Source: Nocardia paucivorans NBRC 100373
GTDB lineage: Bacteria > Actinomycetota > Actinomycetes > Mycobacteriales > Mycobacteriaceae
Direction: 5' to 3'
Assembly (NCBI RefSeq): GCF_000308675.1
Contig: NZ_BAGE01000018.1
Span: 186,001-250,000 of the forward strand
Length of the DNA: 64,000 nt
This document shows, piece by piece, positions 47,046 to 56,793 of this stretch. The notes under the pieces were generated by a model, which worked only from the letters and a program-made list of their open reading frames with translations, searched no databases and was not told where the DNA came from. A program made the position numbers and the translations under genes. Each line of letters begins with the position of its first letter. Positions within the stretch are counted from its first letter, which is position 1.

Positions 47046-50000
47046 ATGTCAGACGAAACTCTTCAGCGGAGAAAGCAGCTACTGCGGCAGCGCATGCGTG
47101 AGCAGAGGCTGTTGGCGGCCGATTCCGAACCCACGATCACCCGCCGCCCCGACGAGCCGACCCCGCTCTCGCCGGGGCAGCAGCGGATGTGGTTTCTGCA
47201 GAACCGGTATCCCGACGACACCACACTCAATGTGTGCGTGGCCTACCGGCTGGACGGTGAGCTGGATCCGGCCCGATTGCATTCTGCCCTCGACACGATC
47301 GTGGTGCGGCACGAGGTCCTGCGCAGCGGTTACCGGGTGGGTGCCGACGGGCTCCCGGTGCAGGTTCCGCGGACCGGTGTCGGGGTGCTCTGGCAGGAAC
47401 ACGATCTGAGCCAACGTTCGGCGGAGGGCCGGGAGCGGGGTGTGGAGGTGCTCGCCCGGCGGGAATTCGCGCGTCCGTTCGACCTGGAACACGATCTGCC
47501 GCTGCGGGTCACCCTGGTGCGGCTCGATGCCGCCGCATACGTGCTGATCCTCGTGGCCCACCACATCGCCTGGGACGACGACTCCTGGTCGGTGTTCTTC
47601 ACCGAACTCAATGCCGCCTACCGCGGCGGGGAACTGCCCGCCCTGCGCGCCCAGTATGCGGATGTGGCCACGGTGGGACGACCCACCGACGAGGCAGATG
47701 CCGCGTTCTGGCGCGAACAGTTGAAACCGCTGCCCGACCGGATCGAGCTTCCCGGCCCGCCGGGCGCCCGCGAGTCCTCGCGTGTGGCCGACAAGGTGTT
47801 GCGCCCATTGGACGCGCAGCTCGTCGAGGGGGTCGCCGCGCTCGGCCGAGAGCTCGGCGCCACCCCTTTCACCGTGCTGTTGGCCGCGTTCGAAGCGGTG
47901 CTCTCCCGCTATACCGCGGCATCGGATTTCCTGGTCGCCGTGCCGGTGACCGACCGGCGTGGCTCCCACGCCCCGTCGTTGATCGGATACTTCGGCAATA
48001 CCGTGCTCATCCGGGCACGTACCGAACCGACGTGGACATTTGCCGATCTGGTGACGGCGACCCGGGACACCTGCACCGCCGCATTCGCCCACCAAGGGTT
48101 GGGTGTCGAACAAGTGGTCCGTGAGGTGTCGGCGGGTCGGGCGTCGGGCGGTGACGGTCTGGCGCAACTGGTGCAGTTGAGTTTCGGTACGCGAGGCAGC
48201 GCCAATGGGTTCGACCTGCCCGGGGTCCGGGCGCGGGAACTGGACCTGAGCAGTCAGGTCGCGCAGGAACCCTTGGGAATGATGGTCGTTCTGGACGAGG
48301 ATCGCCCCCGGTTGGAACTCACCTATCAGGTCGACCAACTGGGTCGAGAACTGGTCACGCAATTACTGGATCACTATCTCGAATTCGTCGGCGAGGCGCT
48401 CCGTGATCCCCGTCGAGCACTGCACGCCATGGATATGCTCGGTGCCGAAGGCCGCGCCGGGATTCTCGAGATCTCCCACGGACCGATCGTCGATATCGAA
48501 CCCACCACGCTGGTGGATCTGTTGGAGCGGCAGGCCGCGACCACACCCGACGATATCGCGGTGATCGGGGACCACGAGGAACTGACCTACCGTGCGTTGC
48601 ACGCGCGCGCGAATCGTTTGGCGCATTGGTTGATCGGCCGCGGTATCGGCCCGGAAGACCTTGTCGCTCTGCGGATCGCCACCTCGGTGGAATTCATCGT
48701 CGCCGCTCTCGCCGTGATGAAATCCGGTGCGGCGTATCTGCCGATCGACCCCGGTTATCCCGCCGACCGCATCGAGTACCTGTTGTCGGATGCCCGGCCG
48801 CGGCTCGTCCTCGCCGCCGAGGACATCGCTGTCGCGGAGGAGGCGGCGGCCGCACTGGTCGAGACGAATCCCACCGACACACAACGGATCGCCCCGCTGT
48901 ATCCGAGCAATATCGCCTACGTCATCTACACTTCGGGCTCCACCGGCAAACCCAAAGGTGTTCCGGTCCCGCACGAGGCCATTGCCGACCACATGGTGAA
49001 CTTCGCCGCCGAGTGGATGGCCATCACCGACACCGGCGACCGGGTAGCGCACCGCGTTCTGCAGACCACCTCGGTGAGTTTCGATGCCTCCCTGGGCGAC
49101 ACCTTCCTTCCGTTGGTCGGCGGTGCCTGCGTGGTGGTTCCGAAACCGAACGCCTACCGCGATATCCCGTATATCGCGGATCTGATCACTCGGCACGAGA
49201 TCACGATCCTGCACATGGTTCCGTCGATCCTGGCCACCTTCCTGCGTCTGCCGGAGGCCGCCGACTGGCGTGCGCTGCGGCACGTCCCGGTCGGCGGGGA
49301 GGCGCTGCCCGGTGAGGTGGCCGACCGGTTCGCCACCCAGTTCGACGCGGAACTGCGCAACCACTACGGGCCCACCGAAGCGGTGGTGTGCTCCACGTCC
49401 ATGCCCGTCGAGGGGCCGCAGGGTACGCGAATCGTTCCCATCGGGTACCCGAACCGGAATGTGTACCTGTACCTGCTCGACGATGCGTTGCGTCTGGTCC
49501 CTCCGGGGGTGGTGGGAGAGATCTACATCGGCGGGCGGCAGTTGGCCCGGGGCTATCTGGACCGCCCCGGGGCCACCGCGGAACGATTCGTCGCCGACCC
49601 CTTCCTGCCCGGCGAGCGGTTGTACCGGACCGGTGATATCGCGCGCCGTACGGCCGACGGAGAGATCGAGTTCATCGGTCGCGCCGACGAACAGGTGAAG
49701 GTGCGCGGTTTCCGTATCGAACTCGGCGAGGTGGAGGCGGCCATCGCCGATCACCCCGGTGTGGCCGGCTGCGTGGCGGTGGTGACCGAACACGAAACCC
49801 TCGGACCGGTTCTCGCCGCCTATCTGGTGCCCCGCGACGATGTCACACTGGACCTGCAGCAGGTCCGCGCATTCGTCGCCAGGGTGTTGCCCGAGCACAT
49901 GGTGCCGGCGGCCTTCGCCGTCATCGATGAGATCCCGTTGTCCGCGCACGGCAAACTCGATCGCCGAGCGCTTCCGGCTCCCGTCGTCACCACCACCCAC

Positions 50001-52094
50001 GGTTACCGGGAACCCGAGACCCCCACCGAGATCCGGGTGGCGCGGATCTATCAGGAGCTGTTCGACGCCGAACGGGTCGGGGCCGACGATTCCTTCTTCG
50101 AACTCGGCGGTCATTCACTGCTCGCGGCTCGGTTGGTCACCATGATCCGGGCTACGTTCGGCATGGATATCGACGTTCGGGTGCCGTTCGAGACCCCGAC
50201 CGTCGCCGGGCTGGCCGCCCACCTGGTCGCGGTGTACGCCGAACAGGTCGGCGGCAACCTCGATGAGGCCGTACCGGATGAACTCGCCGGCGCGGCGATG
50301 ACTTCGCTGCCGACCAAACGAGAACGCCCGGAGCGGCTGCCGCTGTCGTACGCACAGCGGGCGCTGTGGCTGCGGCGCAAACTCGAGGGCGCCTTCGCAT
50401 GGGAGAACTTCCGACTCGCACTGCGTTTCGACGGCCCGCTCGACATCGCGGCCCTGAACGCGGCCGTCGGCGACGTGCTGGACCGTCATTCGGCGCTGCG
50501 CACGGTGTTCCCCGAGGAGTCCGGTGTCGCCTACCAGCAGATACTCCCGTCCGAGACGGTCGAGTTGCCGCGCACCGTGCTGCGGGCCGATGGTTCCCGA
50601 TCACCGCAACAATTGCTGACGGAAGCGCTCGAGGCGGAGGCCGCACACGTTTTCGATCTCGCCACCGGGCCGCTGTATCGGCTGCGGCTGTTCGAGCTCG
50701 ACGAGCATACGCATGTGCTGTCGGTGCTCATGCACCATCTGGTGACCGATCGCGAGTCGTGCCGGGTTTTCGTCGAGGATCTCTCGGTCGCCTACCGGGC
50801 CCGCCTGCGTGGCGCGCGTCCCACCTGGCCGGAACTGCCGCTGGAGTTCGCCGATTTCGCCATATGGCAGCGGGAGACCTTCGATCACGTTCCCGGTCGC
50901 GAACAGCTCGGTGAGTACGGACAACGACAACTCGACTACTGGTGTGCCGCCCTGGACGGGTTGCCGGTCGAGATCGCGGTCGCCCACGACCGTCCCCGAC
51001 CGGCCCACCTCGGCTATGCCGGCACGACCGCCTCGCGCACCCTCCCCGCCACCACCTGGCGGGCGTTGCGCGCACTGGCGGAATCGTCCGGGGCAACCGA
51101 GTTCATGCTCTGCCAGGCCGCTGCCGCCGTACTGGTGCACACCCTCGGCGGGGGTGACGATGTGCCCATCGGCGCGACCGTGGCCAACCGGCCGGGTGGT
51201 GACACTCGTAATCTGGTCGGCCTGTTCGCGGATATGGCGGTACTGCGTACCGATCTGTCCGGTGCCCCGACCGTCCGAGAGGTGCTGGGTCGGGTACGCG
51301 AGTCCGCTCTGGGGACGCTCGTCCATCAGGATGTGCCGTTCGAGCGAATCGTGGAAACGCTCAACCCACCGCGAGTATTGGGACGTAACCCGCTGTTCCA
51401 GATCCTGATGCAGTTCGGGCAGCAGACCCAGGTCTCGTCGTTCGGCGACGGCGATGTGACGGTCACGGTCGAGGCGCCGCAGTTCGATGTCGCGTTCATG
51501 GATTTCCACCTCGATTTCCTGGAGACCGCGACGGGTGAGCTGACGGTGCGGGTGATCACCAACTCGCAACTGTACGATCCGTCGACCGGCGAAGTGTTCG
51601 CCGATGTACTGGCCGCCATCCTGCATGCCTTCGCCGAGCACCCCGACCGGTCCATCACCACCCTCGGGGCAGCGCCGGCCGATTGGGATTCCGCACGAAC
51701 CGTGGTGCGTCGCACCGAGGACACCGGGACTTCGCCGGAGGTGGAGGACGGGCCGCCGCGCACCGAGACCGAGAAGGCGTTGGTGGCGCTGCTCGAGGAA
51801 TTGCTGGAGATCACCGATGTGGGACGGACCGACGGTTTCTTCGCCCTCGGCGGTGACAGCGTCATGGCCATTCAATGGGCGGCGCGCGCCGGTGAGCGCG
51901 GGCTGGCGCTGACCCCGCAGATGGTCTTCGAACACCTCACCATCGCCGAACTGGCCGCGGCGGTGGATACCGCCGGATCCGCGCCGAGCACGGAACCGGC
52001 CGTAGACGAACACCGACACGCGCCCATGTCGACATCGGGGCTGTCGGAGGACGCCTTGGCCATGCTGCGCCGGTCGTGGGCGGCGCAGCGATGA
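47046..52094 (+). CDS. nbtE: NRPS C-A-PCP-C-PCP (MbtE-like with extra C-PCP)
   Basis: 1682 residues. Condensation HHIAWDD (around 173); adenylation TSGSTGKPKG (around 628) with RADEQVKVRGFRIE and HGKLD (around 968); carrier FFELGGHSLLA (around 1020); second condensation HHLVTDRES (around 1229); second carrier FFALGGDSVMA (around 1601). Catalytic His and Ser residues are present; only the Gly after HHxxxD is Arg in the second condensation domain. MbtE proteins normally stop at the first carrier, so the extra C-PCP is a Nocardia-type extension. Expected to attach the N6-acyl-hydroxylysine. The stop overlaps the nbtF start (ATGA). Confidence 0.88.
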   Translation: MSDETLQRRKQLLRQRMREQRLLAADSEPTITRRPDEPTPLSPGQQRMWFLQNRYPDDTTLNVCVAYRLDGELDPARLHSALDTIVVRHEVLRSGYRVGADGLPVQVPRTGVGVLWQEHDLSQRSAEGRERGVEVLARREFARPFDLEHDLPLRVTLVRLDAAAYVLILVAHHIAWDDDSWSVFFTELNAAYRGGELPALRAQYADVATVGRPTDEADAAFWREQLKPLPDRIELPGPPGARESSRVADKVLRPLDAQLVEGVAALGRELGATPFTVLLAAFEAVLSRYTAASDFLVAVPVTDRRGSHAPSLIGYFGNTVLIRARTEPTWTFADLVTATRDTCTAAFAHQGLGVEQVVREVSAGRASGGDGLAQLVQLSFGTRGSANGFDLPGVRARELDLSSQVAQEPLGMMVVLDEDRPRLELTYQVDQLGRELVTQLLDHYLEFVGEALRDPRRALHAMDMLGAEGRAGILEISHGPIVDIEPTTLVDLLERQAATTPDDIAVIGDHEELTYRALHARANRLAHWLIGRGIGPEDLVALRIATSVEFIVAALAVMKSGAAYLPIDPGYPADRIEYLLSDARPRLVLAAEDIAVAEEAAAALVETNPTDTQRIAPLYPSNIAYVIYTSGSTGKPKGVPVPHEAIADHMVNFAAEWMAITDTGDRVAHRVLQTTSVSFDASLGDTFLPLVGGACVVVPKPNAYRDIPYIADLITRHEITILHMVPSILATFLRLPEAADWRALRHVPVGGEALPGEVADRFATQFDAELRNHYGPTEAVVCSTSMPVEGPQGTRIVPIGYPNRNVYLYLLDDALRLVPPGVVGEIYIGGRQLARGYLDRPGATAERFVADPFLPGERLYRTGDIARRTADGEIEFIGRADEQVKVRGFRIELGEVEAAIADHPGVAGCVAVVTEHETLGPVLAAYLVPRDDVTLDLQQVRAFVARVLPEHMVPAAFAVIDEIPLSAHGKLDRRALPAPVVTTTHGYREPETPTEIRVARIYQELFDAERVGADDSFFELGGHSLLAARLVTMIRATFGMDIDVRVPFETPTVAGLAAHLVAVYAEQVGGNLDEAVPDELAGAAMTSLPTKRERPERLPLSYAQRALWLRRKLEGAFAWENFRLALRFDGPLDIAALNAAVGDVLDRHSALRTVFPEESGVAYQQILPSETVELPRTVLRADGSRSPQQLLTEALEAEAAHVFDLATGPLYRLRLFELDEHTHVLSVLMHHLVTDRESCRVFVEDLSVAYRARLRGARPTWPELPLEFADFAIWQRETFDHVPGREQLGEYGQRQLDYWCAALDGLPVEIAVAHDRPRPAHLGYAGTTASRTLPATTWRALRALAESSGATEFMLCQAAAAVLVHTLGGGDDVPIGATVANRPGGDTRNLVGLFADMAVLRTDLSGAPTVREVLGRVRESALGTLVHQDVPFERIVETLNPPRVLGRNPLFQILMQFGQQTQVSSFGDGDVTVTVEAPQFDVAFMDFHLDFLETATGELTVRVITNSQLYDPSTGEVFADVLAAILHAFAEHPDRSITTLGAAPADWDSARTVVRRTEDTGTSPEVEDGPPRTETEKALVALLEELLEITDVGRTDGFFALGGDSVMAIQWAARAGERGLALTPQMVFEHLTIAELAAAVDTAGSAPSTEPAVDEHRHAPMSTSGLSEDALAMLRRSWAAQR

Positions 52095-55000
52095 CCGGGA
52101 ACGGTGGGTACGAGCCGCAGACGAACAAGGAGTGGTCGATGCAGTCGGCACAGCGGCCCGGCGCCGAGTCGGAGCCAATCGGCAAGGAGGAAATCCGTGC
52201 CGCGGTGGCGCGCCAACTGGGTCTTGCCCCCACGGATATCTCCGATACGGACGACCTCATCCAGTTGGGCCTGGATTCCATCCGGACGATGAAACTGGCC
52301 GGTGGATGGCGCAAGAAGGGGTTCGACGTCAACTTCGCCCAGCTCGCCGCCACGCCCACGGTCGCCGCCTGGTTCGAGGCGCTCGCCGGTTCCGTCGCGG
52401 CGGAACCGGAACCCGAGCGGTCCCGCCCCGGTTCGGATCGGGAGGCAGTCACGGCAGACGGCGCCGTCGAGACCACGGACGCGGAGCCGGACGACGAATA
52501 CGCGCCGTTTCCCCTGGCGACCATGCAACACGCCTACTGGATCGGCCGCTCCGACGAGCAGGAACTCGGTGGCGTCGCCGCACACCTGTACGTGGAGTTC
52601 GACGGTGGGCGGATCGATCCGTTGCGGTTGGAACAGGCCGTGGACCGGCTCGTGGCGGCGCATCCCATGCTGCGCACCAGGTTTCTCCCCGACGGTACCC
52701 AGCAGACCCTCCCCGCTCCGGGCCGCCCGGTATTCCGGGTTGTCGACCTGCGCGACCATTCGGATGCCGACGCCGAAGCCGAGCTGACTCGTCTGCGTGA
52801 CGAGAAGACCCATCAGCGGCTCGCCGTGGAGGACGGACAGGTCATCGACATCACGCTCACCCTGCGTGACGCCGAGCGCACTCGACTGCACGTCGATGTG
52901 GACATGCTCGCCGGTGACGCCATGAGCTACCGCGTGCTCATCTCCGACCTTGCCGCTCTGTATCACGGCGCCGTTCTGCCCGAGCCCGGTTACAGCTATC
53001 GCCGCTATCGGCTCGAACACACCGTCGATCCGCGGGCACACGCGCGCGACCGACAGTGGTGGCAACAACGGCTGCCCGAACTACCGGGAGCCCCCGAACT
53101 GCCGACCGTGTCCGTGGGGGAACGCGGTGCCGCGCAGCGCACCGTGCGGTACGACCACTGGCTCGCACCGGAAGCCAAACAGCGGTTGCTCGCCGCCGCG
53201 CACGAACGGGGAATCACCCCCGCGACCGCGCTGGCCGCGGTATTCGCCGAAACCATCGGCGGATGGTCGGCGCAGAGCAAATTCCTGTTGAACGTGCCGC
53301 TGTTTCATCGGGAGCCGGTGCATCCGGACATCGATAGAGTGATCGGCGATTTCACCTCGTCGATCATGCTCGAAGTCGATCTCACCGAGAATCTGACCGT
53401 CGCCGAGCGGGCCCGGGCATTGCAGCGCACCATGCACGAAAGCGGCGCCCACACGGCCTATTCGGGGCTCGAGGTATTGCGCGATCTCGGGCGGTACCGC
53501 GGCGAGCCGGTGCTGGCCCCCATCGTGTACACCAGTGCGCTGAATCTGGGGGAGCTGTTCGCCGATCAGGTCACCGACACCTTCGGCGAACCGGTCTGGA
53601 TCATCTCCCAAGGCCCCCAGGTGCTGTTGGACGCGCAGGTCACCGAGGTTCGTGGCGGTCTGCTGCTGAACTGGGACGTCCGGGCGTCGGCCTTCCCCGC
53701 CGGCCTGGTCGAGGCGATGTTCGAGCGCTACACCGCGGCCGTCGAACGGCTCGGGGAGAGCGAGGCCGGATGGAACGCCGAGTCCGCGGCGCGGTTGCCC
53801 GCGGCACAGGCCGCGGTGCGCGCGGCGGTCGATGCGACCGATGGTCCGGTCAGTGGTCGACGCCTGCACCAGGGGTTCTTCGAACACGCCGCCACCCATC
53901 CGGACGCGCCCGCGATGGTGTGGGGGCTCGACTCGGAGCAGGGGCAGCGGACCTACGGGAGCCTGGCCGCCGAGGCACTGGCCATTGCCGGGGCCCTGCA
54001 TGCCGCCGGTGTGCGGGTGGGCGACGCGGTGGCGGTGCAGTTGCCGAAGGGACCGGATCAGATCCCGGCGGTCCTGGGGGTGCTCGCCGCGGGCGCCACC
54101 TATGTGCCGATCGGTTTCGACCAGCCGGTCCGTCGCCGGGCGGAGATCCTGCGCACCGCCGAGGTGAGCGCGGCTCTCACCATCACGGGCGCCGATATGG
54201 GCGCGGCCTTCCCCTGCCTCCCGATCGACGAGGCCCGCACCCACGAGCCATTGGCGGCTCCGGTGTACCCGGATGCCGAGGCCATCGCCTACATTCTGTT
54301 CACCTCCGGCTCGACCGGGGTGCCCAAGGGCGTCGATGTCTCGCACGGTGCGGCCATGAACACCATCGATGCGCTCAACGATCACTTCGCCGTCGGTCCC
54401 GCCGACCGCACCCTGGCATTGTCGGCACTGGAATTCGATCTGTCGGTCTACGACATCTTCGGCATGCTCTCGGTCGGTGGCGCGGTGGTCGCCGTCGGCG
54501 CCGAGGAACGGGCCGAGGCCACGACATGGGTACGGTTGCTGCGCACCCATCGGGCCACCGTGCTGAACTGCGTACCCGGCCTGTTGGACATGATCTTGCA
54601 GATCGGCGGGGACGATCTGGGTTCGCTGCGCGCGGTGTTGCTCGGCGGCGACTGGGTCGGCGCCGATCTCGCCCGTCGACTGGCCCGGCAGGCGCCGGGG
54701 TGTCGGTTCGCCGGTCTCGGCGGGGCGACCGAGGCGGCGATCCACAGCACTATTTGTGAGGTCGAGGGTGATCCGCCGAGCGAATGGGCGACGATTCCCT
54801 TCGGGGTGCCGCTGCGCAATGTGCGGTGTCGTGTGGTTTCACCGGCCGGTCGCGACTGTCCGGACTGGGTTCCCGGCGAATTGTGGATCGGCGGAGCGGG
54901 AGTCGCCGCCGGCTATCACAACGATCCGGAGCGCACCGCGCAACGTTTCGTGGAATACGACGGCCTGCGCTGGTATCGAACCGGCGATATGGCCCGATAT

Positions 55001-55678
55001 TGGCCGGACGGCACCATCGAATTCCTCGGCCGGGCCGATCATCAGGTGCAGATCCGTGGTTACCGTGTCGAGTTGGGGGAAGTGGAGAGCGCGTTGCGCA
55101 CGGTGCCCGGTGTGCGGCACGCGGTCGCGGCCGTGATCGGTGACCGGTCCCCGGTGCTCGCCGCCGCCGTTGCCGGCGACCCGCAGGGCCTCGGGGATAT
55201 AACCGCCGCGCTCGCGGAATTGTTGCCCGCCTACATGATTCCGACAACCGTTCGGTATCTGGAGCAGATGCCGCTCACCCCCAACGGCAAGCTGGATCGG
55301 CGGGCGGTTGTCGGCCTGCTCGGGTCCGGTGCGCCGGACACGCGGGACGACGCACCGCGCGACGAGTTGGAGGCGGCGCTGGTCGATATCGTCGGCTCTG
55401 TCCTCGATATCGATACGGTGGGGGTGTACGACGACTTCTTCGCCCTCGGTGGGGATTCGGTGCTCGCCACCGCCGTTGTCGCCCAGGTGCGGGAGTGGCT
55501 CGATGTCGATCATGCTCTGGTCGCGGACCTGTTCGCGACCCGTACCGTCGCCGGTTTCGCGGCGAGACTGAACGCCCGGGAGGCGGAGCGTGGAACCCCT
55601 GGTCGGTTGCTCGCCGTGGCAAAACTGTATTTGGAGGTCGCGGGGATGAGCGACGAGGAGATCATGACCCAGACGTGA
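52091..55678 (+). CDS. nbtF: NRPS ArCP-Cy-A-PCP, oxazoline-forming (MbtB-like)
   Basis: 1195 residues from ATG 52091, overlapping the nbtE stop. An aryl carrier domain (LIQLGLDSIRTMK, around 59) accepts the salicyl starter. The cyclisation domain has DMLAGDAMS (around 270), the DxxxxDxxS motif. Adenylation has TSGSTGVPKG (around 738) and NGKLD (around 1064); carrier FFALGGDSVLA (around 1119). It condenses salicylate with Ser or Thr and cyclises to the oxazoline that later becomes the (methyl)oxazole of nocobactin. MbtB has a terminal thioesterase; here none is present. A 10-bp hairpin at 55688-55716 follows the stop. Confidence 0.88.
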   Translation: MTGNGGYEPQTNKEWSMQSAQRPGAESEPIGKEEIRAAVARQLGLAPTDISDTDDLIQLGLDSIRTMKLAGGWRKKGFDVNFAQLAATPTVAAWFEALAGSVAAEPEPERSRPGSDREAVTADGAVETTDAEPDDEYAPFPLATMQHAYWIGRSDEQELGGVAAHLYVEFDGGRIDPLRLEQAVDRLVAAHPMLRTRFLPDGTQQTLPAPGRPVFRVVDLRDHSDADAEAELTRLRDEKTHQRLAVEDGQVIDITLTLRDAERTRLHVDVDMLAGDAMSYRVLISDLAALYHGAVLPEPGYSYRRYRLEHTVDPRAHARDRQWWQQRLPELPGAPELPTVSVGERGAAQRTVRYDHWLAPEAKQRLLAAAHERGITPATALAAVFAETIGGWSAQSKFLLNVPLFHREPVHPDIDRVIGDFTSSIMLEVDLTENLTVAERARALQRTMHESGAHTAYSGLEVLRDLGRYRGEPVLAPIVYTSALNLGELFADQVTDTFGEPVWIISQGPQVLLDAQVTEVRGGLLLNWDVRASAFPAGLVEAMFERYTAAVERLGESEAGWNAESAARLPAAQAAVRAAVDATDGPVSGRRLHQGFFEHAATHPDAPAMVWGLDSEQGQRTYGSLAAEALAIAGALHAAGVRVGDAVAVQLPKGPDQIPAVLGVLAAGATYVPIGFDQPVRRRAEILRTAEVSAALTITGADMGAAFPCLPIDEARTHEPLAAPVYPDAEAIAYILFTSGSTGVPKGVDVSHGAAMNTIDALNDHFAVGPADRTLALSALEFDLSVYDIFGMLSVGGAVVAVGAEERAEATTWVRLLRTHRATVLNCVPGLLDMILQIGGDDLGSLRAVLLGGDWVGADLARRLARQAPGCRFAGLGGATEAAIHSTICEVEGDPPSEWATIPFGVPLRNVRCRVVSPAGRDCPDWVPGELWIGGAGVAAGYHNDPERTAQRFVEYDGLRWYRTGDMARYWPDGTIEFLGRADHQVQIRGYRVELGEVESALRTVPGVRHAVAAVIGDRSPVLAAAVAGDPQGLGDITAALAELLPAYMIPTTVRYLEQMPLTPNGKLDRRAVVGLLGSGAPDTRDDAPRDELEAALVDIVGSVLDIDTVGVYDDFFALGGDSVLATAVVAQVREWLDVDHALVADLFATRTVAGFAARLNAREAERGTPGRLLAVAKLYLEVAGMSDEEIMTQT

Positions 55679-55687
55679 ACGACGGGG

Positions 55688-55716
55688 CGGCGGCCACCGG
55701 GGTATCGTGGCCGCCG
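55688..55716 (+). terminator. Possible terminator after nbtF
   Basis: A perfect 10-bp stem CGGCGGCCAC / GTGGCCGCCG, 9 bases after the nbtF stop, without a T-tract. Confidence 0.5.
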
Positions 55717-55847
55717 TCTCGGTTCCCGAAGCGCGGCGGGCCCGCGTCGACGTACGGGTGTGCGCGGGACCGCTCGATACCGCTGCGGTCGCCGCGACGC
55801 CGTCGGATCATCGGTGCAGAGTGCGATATGTGGCTGTGGATTCCGGT

Positions 55848-56474
55848 TTACACCGCTATGTCGCGGTTTTGCCGATCCCGGAGCATGGCGTAGAGCCGGA
55901 TGCGGCGGTCTTGCATCGGCCGCTCTCCGAGGAACTCGCAGCCCACCTGCTCACATAGCTTGTGCACGTTGATATTTCGGTGATCGGGGTCGAAGACGAC
56001 TCGTTCACAGTGTGGATCGTTGGCGAACAGGCTCGCGATGAGACGCGGCAGCAAATCCGTACCGATGCCGCGGTGTATGAGCCGAGGATCCGTGATCCCG
56101 GCATGGAGTCCCAGATCATGGGGGCGTGCCTCGAAAGTGGTGGCGACGATGTCCTGGGCCGGGCGGTATATCTCCAGATAGCCCATCGGTCGACCCTCGA
56201 GTTCGACAATGCAGGGGCGGGAGTAGTTTCCCTTGCGCTGCGCTGCCAGATTATCGTGCCACTGTTGCGCCGACCAGGCGCCGCGCTCCCAGGTTTCGAC
56301 CATGTGGGGAAGTGACATCCACTCGGTGATGAGCGCCGGATCGTCACCGTCGGGATCCACGGGTCGAACGGAGAACGGCGCGTCGAGGCTCGGTATGGGC
56401 GGTTCGGGTGCGGCGAATACCTCGGGCGGCGGACCGGCGACTATCTGCCTGGAGATTATCGAGTCGAACTGCAT
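55848..56474 (-). CDS. MbtK-like lysine N-acyltransferase (GNAT fold)
   Basis: 208 residues from ATG 56474, with AAGGAGA upstream; the longer frame to 56978 lacks similarity. The siderophore-acyltransferase pattern (MbtK/IucB/RhbD group) is visible: WMSLPHMVETWERGAWSAQQW, then PMGYLEIYRP, the catalytic-region HDLGLHAGITDP, and HRGIGTDLLPRL as CoA-binding motif A. It transfers an acyl group to the lysine epsilon-amine of the siderophore. It converges on the nbtF end. An iron box lies 260 bases upstream with a small ORF between. Confidence 0.85.
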   Translation of the reverse strand: MQFDSIISRQIVAGPPPEVFAAPEPPIPSLDAPFSVRPVDPDGDDPALITEWMSLPHMVETWERGAWSAQQWHDNLAAQRKGNYSRPCIVELEGRPMGYLEIYRPAQDIVATTFEARPHDLGLHAGITDPRLIHRGIGTDLLPRLIASLFANDPHCERVVFDPDHRNINVHKLCEQVGCEFLGERPMQDRRIRLYAMLRDRQNRDIAV

Positions 56475-56623
56475 GGCATCTCCTTGAAGAGTTGTTCGAG
56501 CGCATTGCGCAGGTGCTTCGCGGTCCACACCGTCACGGGTGTATTCGGGTTCCGGGGATGGGCCCGTACCGGGTCGGCGAAGTTCACGGCGAACCGCGCT
56601 CGCGCGGGACCTGGTCGGCTCAT
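56456..56623 (-). CDS. Possible small leader ORF upstream of the acyltransferase
   Basis: 55 codons from ATG 56623: MSRPGPARARFAVNFADP, then VTVWTAKHLRNALEQLFKEMP and a short tail. Third-position GC is high and the WTAKHLRNALEQLF segment looks like an amphipathic helix. It overlaps the acyltransferase start by 19 bases in another frame, suggesting translational coupling. The ribosome site is weak and I do not recognise a family, so it may be chance. The in-frame sequence upstream of the ATG is also coding-like, back to a TAA near the iron box. Confidence 0.35.
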   Translation of the reverse strand: MSRPGPARARFAVNFADPVRAHPRNPNTPVTVWTAKHLRNALEQLFKEMPCSSTR

Positions 56624-56733
56624 GGTGCGGCCGGCCCGTTGTGGTACCGGCTCCGTGGGCCGCCGTTGTCGCTCCTCGATCGTGCCGTATACCGCGGTCC
56701 GAAATTGTCGCTCGAAAGCTTAGCGCAGTATTA

Positions 56734-56752
56734 ATAGGTTTGGCTAACCTAC
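56734..56752. promoter_or_regulatory. IdeR-like iron box (6), best match
   Basis: ATAGGTTTGGCTAACCTAC, 16 of 19 by eye, the closest to consensus in the window. It lies upstream of the acyltransferase (-) and just past the end of the binding-protein gene. Confidence 0.75.
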
Positions 56753-56793
56753 TTTTGGTATGGATGGGGCTCGTCGCCGTACCGACCGCCGCG

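Noticed and set aside
48363..50114. 583-codon minus-strand frame opposite nbtE
   Set aside because: Antisense shadow of an intact NRPS gene; His/Gln/Arg-rich composition typical of the reverse complement of GC-biased codons.
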